In this document: in pieces, positions 10,901 through 22,900 of the stretch
Position numbering within the stretch: position 1 is the first letter of the stretch
Layout of the letters: the number at the start of each line of letters is the position of its first letter
Assembly (NCBI GenBank): GCA_002633005.1
Contig: NMRA01000136.1
Span: forward strand, 68,859-132,858
Origin: Phoronis australis
Lineage: Eukaryota > Phoronida > Phoronidae
DNA: 64,000 nucleotides
Direction of reading: 5' to 3'
Made by a program: the position numbers and the translations under genes
The notes under the pieces: generated by a model
The model's database searches: none
The model's input: only the letters and a program-made list of their open reading frames with translations
What the model was told of the DNA's origin: nothing

Positions 10901-13900
10901 ATTGTATAACCATATCAGCTTGGAGTACGGTAAAATGAGTACCAAGATATCCAGACCTAAATAATTGTTAGAACTGCCTTTTCTATTTTCAAGACGTAGA
11001 TACATGCAGTTCCTCAAAATAATGCCTATGGCTCTGTGGGATATTTCATTCAAGAGTCGTGAATTTTGTGACTTTTTTCTCGTAGTCTGAAAGCAAACTT
11101 ACTACTGGTCATAAGTTTTGGCGTAAGGTTCTGTTTTCACTGCATGAAAAACATTGTGAAATTAAGACATTTTAGTGAAAGAGGACCAATTTTGGAAGTT
11201 GGTAATTTGGTGCTGCTCACCTTTTATTAAAAAATGTGAAAATGAAATTTCACCAAGTCCCAGTAAATTGTCAAGATTTTTCTGTATGCCCTATATATTG
11301 TAGATTTTTATCAACAACGAATGGCTGAACTCAGCGAGTGGCAAAACTTTCCCAGTCATAAACCCGTGTACAGAAGAGGTGATTTGTCAGGTCCAGGAAG
11401 GAGATAAGGTAAGTAAAAAAACACTTGAAAATCTAAATAAATACATTTAGCTATTTTTTATTTATTAACCAGGTCAATACACCACTTTTTGGGTCATAAG
11501 TCTGCTGATTCTTGTTAGGAAATATGTTGTTTCTGAATCAGCATTTAATGCGTGTGGACCAATTACTGAATACAATGTTTTTGAGTTTTTGCAGTTAGTG
11601 AACTCAAAGTTCACTAGGTGGCCCTAGTGAAACGAGTTCTACTCGTAGAAATGTCTGCATTTTGATAGTCACATAGGACCCCTGTTACATACAAGGCCAT
11701 CCTAATTTTGATACTGAAACATCTTTTAACATGAATTTTTGTGTTCCTAAGTTTGCACGATCACACATTGGAGTACGCTTGTTGCTTCTGCAGTTAGTTT
11801 CACCAATGCACACTTAATTTTATTCTGGTTTGACTGTGTCAGTTTTGATTTAAACTATTGTGTGGCTTCAGAGTTTAAATGTGTTAAGGCAACTGTAGAC
11901 AGAAATCTACAAGCTGAGCTGTCTGCTTCCAGTGAACATTAGCTGAGACGATAGCTTAAGGTCAGAACACTTGAGTGAACCTGGGGCTTCAGCGTAATCT
12001 TTGTTACTTTGTCTAGGCTGATGTAAACAAGGCGGTAGAGGCAGCACGTGCTGCATTCAAGATCGGCTCCCCCTGGAGGACGATGGACGCTTCAGCCAGG
12101 GGTAGACTTATGAACAAGTTTGCCGACCTCCTGGAGAGAGATGCTGAATACCTGGCTGTGAGTTGAAAGAGATGTGTCGTGGTTTGTCATTGGCTGTTTT
12201 TGGCTTTAAGTTTGTTTTGTGAATTTATATTGGGCAGTCATACACGTTATTTATTTGAGTGCTAAAATTTAAACATTTGAAAATGTTAAATGAAATCCAA
12301 TGTATGAACTTATCCTCAGAGAACTTTGGATACCTTTATTGATATACTGTGGCCATTCTCTGTGTTTGAATTGTTAGAATGGAGAACTGGACATTCGCTA
12401 GAAGTCGGGATTAAAGTAAGGAAACAGTACTGACAGTCTAGTGGTTAGAGTACTGAACTGACAATTGATAGGTCCCAAGTTCAATCCCAGCATGCGCCAA
12501 GAAAAAGAAAAAAGCGCTCATCGTTGACTACCATAAGTGTACTGTACATCCGTTCTCGTTTTTCTAAGAATGCTGTAACAGCTAAAGATGGCCAGAAAAA
12601 TGACAGACCTAAACGTCATGTCAATGTCAATATAGGGTAGTGGTTAGTGTAAATAGATCAATAGATTTAGGAAAATTTTTCCACATCACCTCCTCAAAGA
12701 GAAGTTTTAAGACAAAGGAGTCAGGAGTGAAGCATGGGGCTTTCTTATAGAAAAACCGGCATTCAGGTTGTCATGTATGTCACTTTCCAAGTGAACGCCT
12801 GCATGCTGATGGGCTGCTTTCTGTTTTCAATCTATTCAGATGTCAAAAATTGGAGTCTTTATTCAGTAGTGCCACCTGGTGGATATTGAGTCACCCGTTA
12901 TGGCAATATACTGCATCTTCTTTTCTGATGAATCTCAAACTAAGGTTTGTTTGCTTAATAGAACACACTCCGAAGTTGTTGGTGTTTATTGTTAAGACTA
13001 CATTGGTCTTGCAGAGTTTGGATGTGCTCAATACTGGTCGTGTGTACTCCAGTAACTATGGTGATATCGAAGGCACATGTGAGGTCATGAGGTACTACGC
13101 TGGTTGGTGTGACAAGATTCATGGTCAGACTCTGCCTACTGGTAAGACCAGGGTGCACTTTTTGACATTTGGCAATGTTTTTGTTTGATTTGTACAGTCA
13201 CGTCTTGATTAGATGATTGCTCATTGATGAATCTGTAAGTAACATCTAAATTTCACCTGCATTCTTTTCCAGTCTGTGAGGGTTAGCACTGTGACAACAT
13301 GTGTAACATGGCTTCTCATTGATTAACACTTGGAAAATATTCAAACATTCTGGTGGTTCGATGATCAGAAATGCGTCAGTCTTATACTACTCCATCTATT
13401 GAGAAATGCTTTTTTCTTGCAGTTTCTGCAGCCACAGCAGACTAAATGCATTCCACCAAAGTTCATGTTTTTTAACACATTCAAGATTACAAGCCATTGA
13501 ACAAATGACAACAATTCTCTATACTTTTACTCTTCATTCCCACACTATTTTGTGCCTTCCACCCAAGGCACGCGAGCTGATGCCCACACACGAAATTCTG
13601 TATGACGTTCGTCATTTCTTGGGGCCTATTTTCCACTTAGGTGGCACTTTGTCAGAAGGTAAATTTTACCCATCTTGGTCTAGTCTAACAATCAGGCTTG
13701 ATTACCTAACTGTCTGACCTTGAATAATATTTAGCCAAGCTTGGCTACTTTTTACCTTTGTTTTTTGTCTTTGACTTAAATAATGATTGCCATCAGTAGT
13801 TATTCAGGCTACGGTAAAAATTCTTGAATTCATGACAAAGTTAATGGCGAAAATTGTCATTTTTCTGTTTTTGATGTTTGTGTACATTGCTGTAGTTTCG

Positions 13901-16900
13901 TGACAGGTATATAATACACACCTTGCCAGCAACAGAAGCAAAACGTTCTTAAAACTTCTTTTGTTGAGAAAATAGACAAATTAAGATTCCATTTTCCGCA
14001 ATATTATGCCCTAAACTAAAAACATACTCTCAGCCATTTTGTTATTGTATAGTGAATACATGGAAGTAATCGTCTGTGTCATTTTTGAAGCAAAGTGTTG
14101 AAAACACGTGCAGTGTAACCTATGAGACAAAAGCATCGTTTCCCAGTGATGACAGCTAATTCTGTTTACGACTGGTAATAACCAGAACGAACTTTTAATT
14201 GTAGAGTGACTTAGCTTCCCTACTAACTTTCCTGTTTATTCCCTTTCACTCTCAGACGTGAGAGAAGAGACTAGCCGTCATGAGGGAAATTCTGGGTCAT
14301 TTTGTTTAAATACTTGTGGCTTGTAGTGTACCTTGTGAGCTCCATTTAGGAATTATTATTGTTGTCTCTAGATGGTGACTTCTTCTCGTTCACACGGATT
14401 GAGCCAATTGGTGTCTGCGGTGCTATAATACCGGTGAGTGTTAGTCTCTACAAATTTTGTGGCGATTTGGTTCGTGATGAGGCCAAGTTTATTGGGAGTA
14501 AGCTGGCAAAAGTTTGACGATAGTCATCTGAAGACAAATTGTTGACAGTCGACTATAAAATGACAACTGCAGTATAAATAAAGAACGGTGGAGCAAAATT
14601 CAAGGCGTAGATAAATCGTAAGGGTGTCTCATTCAGTTTATCTTAATTTCATGTTTTTGGAATTGTTATTTTAGTATTCTTTAGATAAATGCTATTTTAT
14701 GCAAAAACATGTGTTGGTTTCATAGAAAAGAATTGAGTTGTGGAGAGCTAGTGCATTTTATTTTTAAGAATTGATATTACTTGATATGGCTGTAGACCCA
14801 TCTTGTCATGAAGTGCATAGATCTTGAGCTGATCGTTCATATCACACTTGAGGTCACTACATACCAGTCTGTCACATTCCTCATGGCCTATGGCTTACTA
14901 AAGCATGGAGCTACGTAGGTGAACATATTAGTGTAAGGCTGTTATTCCTAAGGGGGGATATTTTGTCTCAAGTAATAAATATACAAAATTGAGCCTTGGA
15001 ATTATCCAAATATATCCCTTCACTATACTTTGAAAAGGGCGAACTGGAGACAGTATCAAGATATATTTAACGCAACATCAATACATATTGACAGCATGAG
15101 TTTTCATTATGAGATACAATAGTTACAACAAATACTGCCATGTTCATTAGCTAAATATTCACCGGAGCTTGCGTCACATCCCTGCTAACCATTCTATAGT
15201 GAAACATATTCCAGGTCCAACATTAAATAGTAATAAATGACAATTAACTTAAATTTTAGCAAATGAAAATTAACTTAAACAGCAGCAGGTGTATTACTGT
15301 TGGAAACGTTGTGACGACTTTACATGCACCCTGTATACACATTATGTCTCACTTTAACCATCCTTTCATGCACCCTGTATACACATTATGTCTTGCTGTG
15401 CACTCTCAGTTTAACCATCCCTTCATGCACCCTGTATACACATTATGTCTTTCTGTGCACTCTCAGTTTAACCATCCCATCATTCACCCTGTATACACAT
15501 TACGTCTTGCTGTGCACTCTCACTTTAACCATCCCATCATGCCTTGCAGTGGAACTACCCAGTGGGAATGCTGGGCTGGAAGCTGGGCCCTGCCCTCGCC
15601 TGCGGCAACACTCTAGTGGTCAAGCCTGCCGAGCAGACGCCACTAACAGCACTGCATTGCGGTGCATTACTGGCAGAGGTGGGTCAGTTTTTTTGTGATT
15701 ATGGTAGTCTTGCTTGTTCATTGGAGAGATTCTGACTGTGTGGTTTTTTTAAGAATGATTGTTCAAAATTCGTAATTGTTATGGAATTTGAAATTTTAGC
15801 ATGACCGCTCATATTAATGGGGTCTCTTCCATTCACTAGGAATGCAAAGACAAGGTAGATTTCTTTTCAGTGAAAGCCCCTGCACAGCATTCTGTTCCTG
15901 ACCAAATAAATTGCTGCAGTACTTTTTTTCTCCAAAAACCCTAAAAAATTTCTGCAAAAATACTACTTGTTGTAAGTTATGAAAAATGAAAAATGACTTG
16001 CAACAGAAATGTGGTCTTATACTCCACACAACTATTTATGCAAAATAATTAAATCTCACTGAGTATGAGAATATACCCATAACTTCTAGTTACTGGGACA
16101 ATTTGTTTAAATTTTGTAGGTTTGATGTGTTATTAATTACATAGCTAAACCTTTATTCAGTAATTGTGAAATGGGAGCGTAAGGCCAAATTTCTATCTTA
16201 AATCTTCAGTCACTTTTCATGAAACACACCCCTGGGCTCGGGAATAAATTGTGTCTGAACATTCTGTGACACCGTAGATATTTCAAATGTCCAATTACAT
16301 GTAGGTAAGGTAACAAAGCCTCAAAATGATGCCGTCACATTAAATTTGTTTTTGGAACATTCGATCCCATCCTAAAATTATGATGGGGCTGAGTGGAAAG
16401 AGGCAAGTTTGGCCACAAACATGGCAAGAATTGGGAGCTGTCTGGGAGGCTCTTACTTAAGGGGGGAGGTAATCGTCGGATATAATGTGCCAGCAGTTTG
16501 AGAACCAGTTTTCTCCACTGAATAACGGGCATGAAACTGGTTCTAAAAATGCGGGCATGCTATATCCAACTATTGCCTTCAACAGTGTATTAAGTGTTTC
16601 CAAAGTTTATTTGGTTCTCTCTTTAGTTTAAGTCCTTTGTGACCAAATTTTTGAGAATGTACTAGAGAAAAGTTTCTGGTTGTGATGGGGGCTGTGATGT
16701 CATGATAACGGTGTCTTTTCAGGCTGGATTTCCTCCAGGTGTTGTCAACATTGTGCCTGGATATGGCCCTACAGCAGGTGCTGGCATCACAGAACATATG
16801 GATGTTGATAAGGTGGCATTCACTGGCTCAACAGAGGTAAGAGAAGGACTTTTATTGGCTGGGTTACTGGCATGATAGGTGATCTGTGATTGGATAGGAG

Positions 16901-19900
16901 GGTGATGCTGAGAGGTGAAGACCAAATGGCCTGATTGTGTGCATTAAAGGAGAATGCCACCTGATTTAATTAGTCTTTTTTACCGTCTTAATCGGCCTGT
17001 ATCCACATCGCCTCTTACACGGTCGACTTCACCTTGCCGAGAGGTGTCGCGTTAACCTGTGAGGAAGGTGAGAAACGACGCAGCGACGTCTGTGGTTCGT
17101 CTGCAGAGTGAAAGCCGCTATATTGCGGTGCATCGTTCCCGCTTGTTTGAACTATGAATCTGGGAAGAAAGCGTGTATATCATTTTTTCGACTTCCTCGA
17201 TACCCCAAAATGCTTAGGAAGTGGTTCGCGGTAGTGAAGAATGAAAGGTAAGCTGTTAATAGCAAGTATGAGGCCGTGAAACATCTCCGTGTCTGTGGCC
17301 GGCATTACGTCGACAGTGATTACTCTGACGAATTCTGGCTTACCAAAGAACTATCCATACATTCCGTTGCCTGTGCATGTTCACGGCGCCTCTAGTATTT
17401 CTTGATCACTGTATTCCGGTTCGAACTGATAGCCCGTGAAGTCTTCGTCGGATGAGTTCTTGACTAAGTCAGGATTGGCACCGGGGCGAGTTGCCATGTA
17501 GACGTTTATTATTCTGCGTTCTATTTCAAAATGAATTATTCTTATCCTAACTAATGCTTATATAAAACTGAAACAAAGTCTGTGTCATTGCATACAATTT
17601 GTAATTCCTAGTATTCGTAAGTGCAAATGTTGAGAAGCCAGCAATGAATAAATAACTGAATTATCGACTTTTGATGCCGGCAACAAAGGTTATTGACCGG
17701 GCACCGAAGCCGCATGAGCGCATGCTAATTCATTGTTTGCTGACAAAGCTGTTGTGAAACAATTACTCGATTTTATATGCTATGGTCACATGTTAGGGGA
17801 ATCTTTATTTAGAAATACAAATACATTATTCAAATCATTGTTACTGTACAACCTTTGCCCTGTGATGGCCTGTGGAAGGTGAACCCGACTCCGCGACCCC
17901 TGACAGAGTAAGTAGATTTTCAGTTTCGTGGCTAATTCACATAAATAATTACGTGCTCATTATTTCTTCGGCTCACTATTATAGTCTTTTCGTGACTGGT
18001 TGTTTAGTTTCCAACTCAAGCCGGTTTATGTTCGTGCCAGTCCCGGCAGCCGCGATGGGCCAGATCGGGTTCCCGAGCCACTGGCCGAGATAACAAGCGT
18101 TTTGTATGTTTAGAACTCAAAAAATCACAAGTCTAAACAACACAGGTCTAGGTTCTCCGTCTGCATGGAAGAATAGTTCGAATATATCTTCGAACAGACC
18201 CCAAACTCCTGTTACGAACGTTGGTAAATTGGCCTGCCGAACTTTATAGGCTACCGGTGTGTCCAAATACCAATAAATCCGTAACAGCGAAATAAAAAAA
18301 CATGTTTTTATAAGAACTCGGTGTATTTTTAAGGGTTTTACATTGAAGTTTGATGATTTTTTTGGTGTTAAACGATGAATTCAAGCGATAAGCTGACACC
18401 AGTAACCCCTGTTGTGAACTGCTGAACAGTCTGCGTGTGAAACCAATTACGTCATTGGATAATTTCAACACCTCCGTCTGCTGTCAGGTGTCAGGTAACG
18501 CAACCGAACGTGCCGTTATCGAGTAGAACTACTCGATCTAAATTGATACAAAATAGGTTGTTTTTTGGGTGGCATTCTACTTTAAGTGGACCACTCGGAC
18601 TGAGTGACATTTACTAATGCAGGTCGAATGATATCCAACTGATTGAAATGAAATTATGTTAATTAAAATAACATTGCAAAGTTCTGCTGTTATTTTATAG
18701 AGTTTTAGTTAAATATCAAATCTTAAATTTTTAAGAATTGAAGTGCTACCGTAGATAATGAACCATCAGTATTATGATACTCATTTCCAATATGTTATTG
18801 TTTCTACCTTGTAGCATTAACATTACTGTGACTTATGAATTTTCTATTTGCTGGCCAATAAAGATGCCATATTCCAAGCTTCAGATCACATCAATCTTCA
18901 TGTTGGTTGATTTGTTCTCATTGACAGCACATGACTTAATAGTCTCCTAGGTCAGCCAGCAAAGGTATTTGATTGGTTCTTGAGGCGGACATCATCACTG
19001 GGGAACCAATCAAACATCTTTGCCAGTTGACCGGGCTGATCATAAATTATTGTAGGCCTGGTGTATTGTTTCAGGTGGGTCACATCATTATGGAGGCGGC
19101 AGCCAAGAGTAATCTGAAGAGGATCACTCTGGAGATGGGGGGCAAAAGTCCACTTGTCATCTTTGACGACGCTGATGGTAAGTGACGTAATTTGATACCC
19201 TACTGCACCATGTAATCAATTATAATTTGTAATTAATTGACATTAAAACTATGTTTGTATTATGATGTAATCCTATAATGTCTGCCTACTTTACTATTCT
19301 CGAAAATTAAAATTTCTTTGTCATTTTGACATCTTCAAGAAACATCTAAATATTTTGTAATCGCATTGCTGAAATAAACAAGTGCTTCAGGGGAAATTTA
19401 GCATTGTGTTTTATTTTGAGCCTTTGCATTATGTTTTATTGTAAAATAAGGTTGGTGGAACTGAAAATGCATCAATTTTCAATTTCTTTGGTAGTCACAA
19501 AAGTGGGGGAAGTTGTGTTGCTGTTATGACTCTGCTAAGTGGCAGAAGCATTCTAAATTCTAATCCACGATGACGCGTAGCTGTGCTTAACTCATAGGCA
19601 GCGCAGCACTGAAAAAAGTGGGGGGCTATAGCCTCCCAGCCCCCTGTGTTGCACCGCCCATAGACCATGGGCAGCGCAACACTGAAAAAAGTGGGGCTAT
19701 AGCCCCCCTCCCCCCACCCCCTTATGGTGCACCACCCATGTAACGTAAAGTAAGTGTGGCTGGTACCTAGTTGGGAAAGTCATCTTTTTCTTGCCTGGGT
19801 ATTGAATGGAGTTATGCATTGCATCTTAATAAATGTAACCTTAGTCTATATCTTGAAATCTTGCCCTTGCAGTGAAGGAAGCAGCGGACATTGCCCACGA

Positions 19901-22900
19901 GGGTGTCATGACCAATCACGGTCAGTGCTGCTGCGCTGCGTCGCGAACATTTGTCCAGGAGGGTATTTACGACCAGTTTGTGAAGGAAGCAAAAGCCCTG
20001 GCCGAGAAGAGGGTGGTTGGTGATCCCTGGGCATCGGAAACCCAGCAGGGGGCTCAGGTAATTTGACCTAATTCATTGAACTTAACCAGTTCGCAAATTT
20101 TCGTAAGAAGGTTGCAAATGTTGTATTTGCACAATTGACGGAATATTGTAAAACTTAAGTTTTGCATAAAATTATCATTTTTCCACTAATTGCAAATGGC
20201 TGCTCAAACTTCACGTTTGTTACTTGATGATGATAGTGCAATGCTGAAAATAAGATGTAATTTTATTTCCATAAAAATTTTTAAGTTAAATTTTTACTTC
20301 TGTCATATACCATGCCTCCTCAAGTTCAACCATTTTCATTTCACTACACTGAAAACACACTTTGAGACAGAATTAAGTATGTTCTTCCCAACGTTGCAGA
20401 TTGACAAAGATCAGTTCAACAAGATTATGGAGCTGATAGAGAGTGGCAAGAAAGAGGGCGCCACTGTGGAGTGTGGTGGAGGGCGTCTCGGTGATAAAGG
20501 CTACTTCGTTCAGCCCACCGTCTTCTCCAATGTCACGGATCAAATGAGAATTGCTAAGGAAGAGGTAAGACAGGGCTGTGGAGAAAATCTACTGTGATCA
20601 CGTCTTTCATTTGTAATGCATGCTGATATCTTGCAAAGACATTATATGTATTATATCATCTTGTTTTTTTTATCACAAGAAGCTTGGTCTATGGAATACA
20701 GTCCAGATCTTATATTAGGGCAAAATTCTTCAGTTCGGGACAATCTCTTGAATTTGGGACATCAAAACTCAAGCTAAAATTTGGACTTTCTTGTTTCTAA
20801 AGTTCTGGATATAGATGATTTGTATGTATGTTCTTTGAATTTCTTAAATATCGAACACTGCATTTTGTATAAACAAAGCCTTTGTCTTGCAGTTTATTCA
20901 ATCATCAAATATAGATATGGCTGTTTTTGTTACAGATATTTGGGCCAGTCCAGCAGATCATCAAGTTCAAGGACATCTCCGAAGTGATTGACCGTGCCAA
21001 CAAGACCATGTATGGTCTGGGGGCTGGCATTTGCACCAAAGACATCAATAAAGCGCTTATGTTTGCTCAGGCGGTGCAGTCTGGTAGTGTCTGGTAGGTG
21101 GAGCCACTAGCTTTTGCCGGTTAGTCTTGGAAGTCAGTTTCAGATACAGAAATTGAACAGGAATAAGTAAAATAAGCACCCAGTCCATGAACGTGTACGT
21201 GCGAAAAATGCCTTACCTACAGTCCTAAAATTCTACAGTAACGTCTTCAATTTATCAATAATATCCGACAGTCGTGAAAAAAATCATTGTGCGCAGAATT
21301 TGTAGACCACGAGCCTCGCCGTTATGTTGGTATTTAGCCGTGACTATACACTTCAAACTTCTGCCATGCCTCAAAATGAACACTGATATTGCGAGGACCA
21401 ATGGTCTGGCCTTTCAGAACGGAAATAGTGTACTTGTCTACGGGATTGCTTTGTAGATATTTCCCGCTTTCAACAGGAGTCCAAATTTCTTTGTAGGCCT
21501 ACACGTGAAAGCCGCGAATCGAAGACTAATAAACAGCTTGGCCAGTGTTAAAAGCACGTGGCCAGGAAGCGCGCGCTACATACATGAACCTGTCATCAAA
21601 AGCATTAGTCGGGAACTATTCATTCATGAAACGGGTAGCATAGCATCGGCAAGAAATGAATTATACTATAAAAAATATTTGCGTTATTTTTAAAATGAAT
21701 TGTTTGATTAACCAAAATTGGTGTTTTTAAGCTAAATATCCAATAAAATAACCACTGAAAGTGAATGCTTACAAACCCTTACACCGAAAAATAATTGTCA
21801 GATAGTTACGTACGCATCCAGCCACACGGCGACTAATGTGGCCTTACCGAGACAAATGTCGAACGTTCTTAGCACATGAGACCGGCAAGCGCTGAATGAA
21901 ACACGCTCTGGTTTAGGCCTACTGCTTGTGCAAATTTCTTTAGATACAGTGCACATCTAGTTCGTTAAATTGCGTGGCTCTGGCCAAACAACGGTCTCTG
22001 CTCTGGCAAATGAAATCTGGTGACACGCACGTGCTCGCTTACTCACAAACGCAGACAACTTCAAAACAAACGTCACGTGACAACAACATGTGTGTTCGTC
22101 CAGACATTTTTCTCATGTTGCCAATAGTACATGTAGATGGCACGAGTCAGCACAGATTTTTACTTAAACCTGCCGTGATCCCGACTCCACGGAAACTTAA
22201 AAATCTTAGGGACGCCAAACTTGGAAAACTTAAGGAGGATTTTAGGTAATTTGCTTGAGTCAAAACGGTATTTTTATTCAAGCATTCAAGTCGCCATATC
22301 GACGATTGTGAGGCAGGCAGTCGGTGAGTTTTCGCCCTGGGATTTCAGCACAATTTTCTGCAAAATGATCGTAATTTAGCAGCAAAGTTTGATAGCAATG
22401 CACCACGGTTTTGTAGAAAGTCTTTCATAGATTACAGATACGTCACAGAGCGTAAATATATTGAATCTTACCTTCCAATTTCACCCGTTTCGGAGACCGG
22501 GTTTCAACGGCCTTGGGTTATAATAAGCGCGCCCCCCCCCCCTGAAACGAACTTTTCTAAGCGCCCTGGGCAGTTATTACGGCGAATATGGTAATCACAC
22601 TAGTGTTCCTTGTGAAAGGCAGATCAGATGGAGATGCTGCTGTATGAACCCAGTGCTCAATAGGATGATCCCATATTACACAGCGACACTTGAATCTGGT
22701 GGTATTTACCCACAATGCCGCTGCAACATCGGTCAAGCAGTTCTGTGACCCTCGTTTTCGCGCCATGGAGTTTCTCATGTTACTTGCTTAAGTGCCTTGC
22801 TTTTTTCAAAGTTTTCCGACTGCATTAACTGCATTCAATCTTCCAAATGCCAGCGATGTTTTACTACTGTGCGGTAGGCTGCAACGTCGAAGGCACAATG

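Larger units (their letters stand above)
7973..11303 (+). other. ALDH intron 1
   Basis: A 3.3-kb intron, the largest in the gene. It holds a minus-strand L1/Tx1-like LINE relic split by an 800-bp interspersed repeat (annotated separately). The first 800 bp (to about 8760) hold nothing recognised. Confidence 0.7.

Noticed and set aside
12431-12503. tRNA gene
   Set aside because: A and B boxes are present but the acceptor stem does not pair and the body continues into non-tRNA sequence; better explained as a SINE.
15263-15698. Repeat-containing proteins in two overlapping frames
   Set aside because: They are translations of a 57-bp-period intron repeat running into ALDH exon 6 in the wrong frames.
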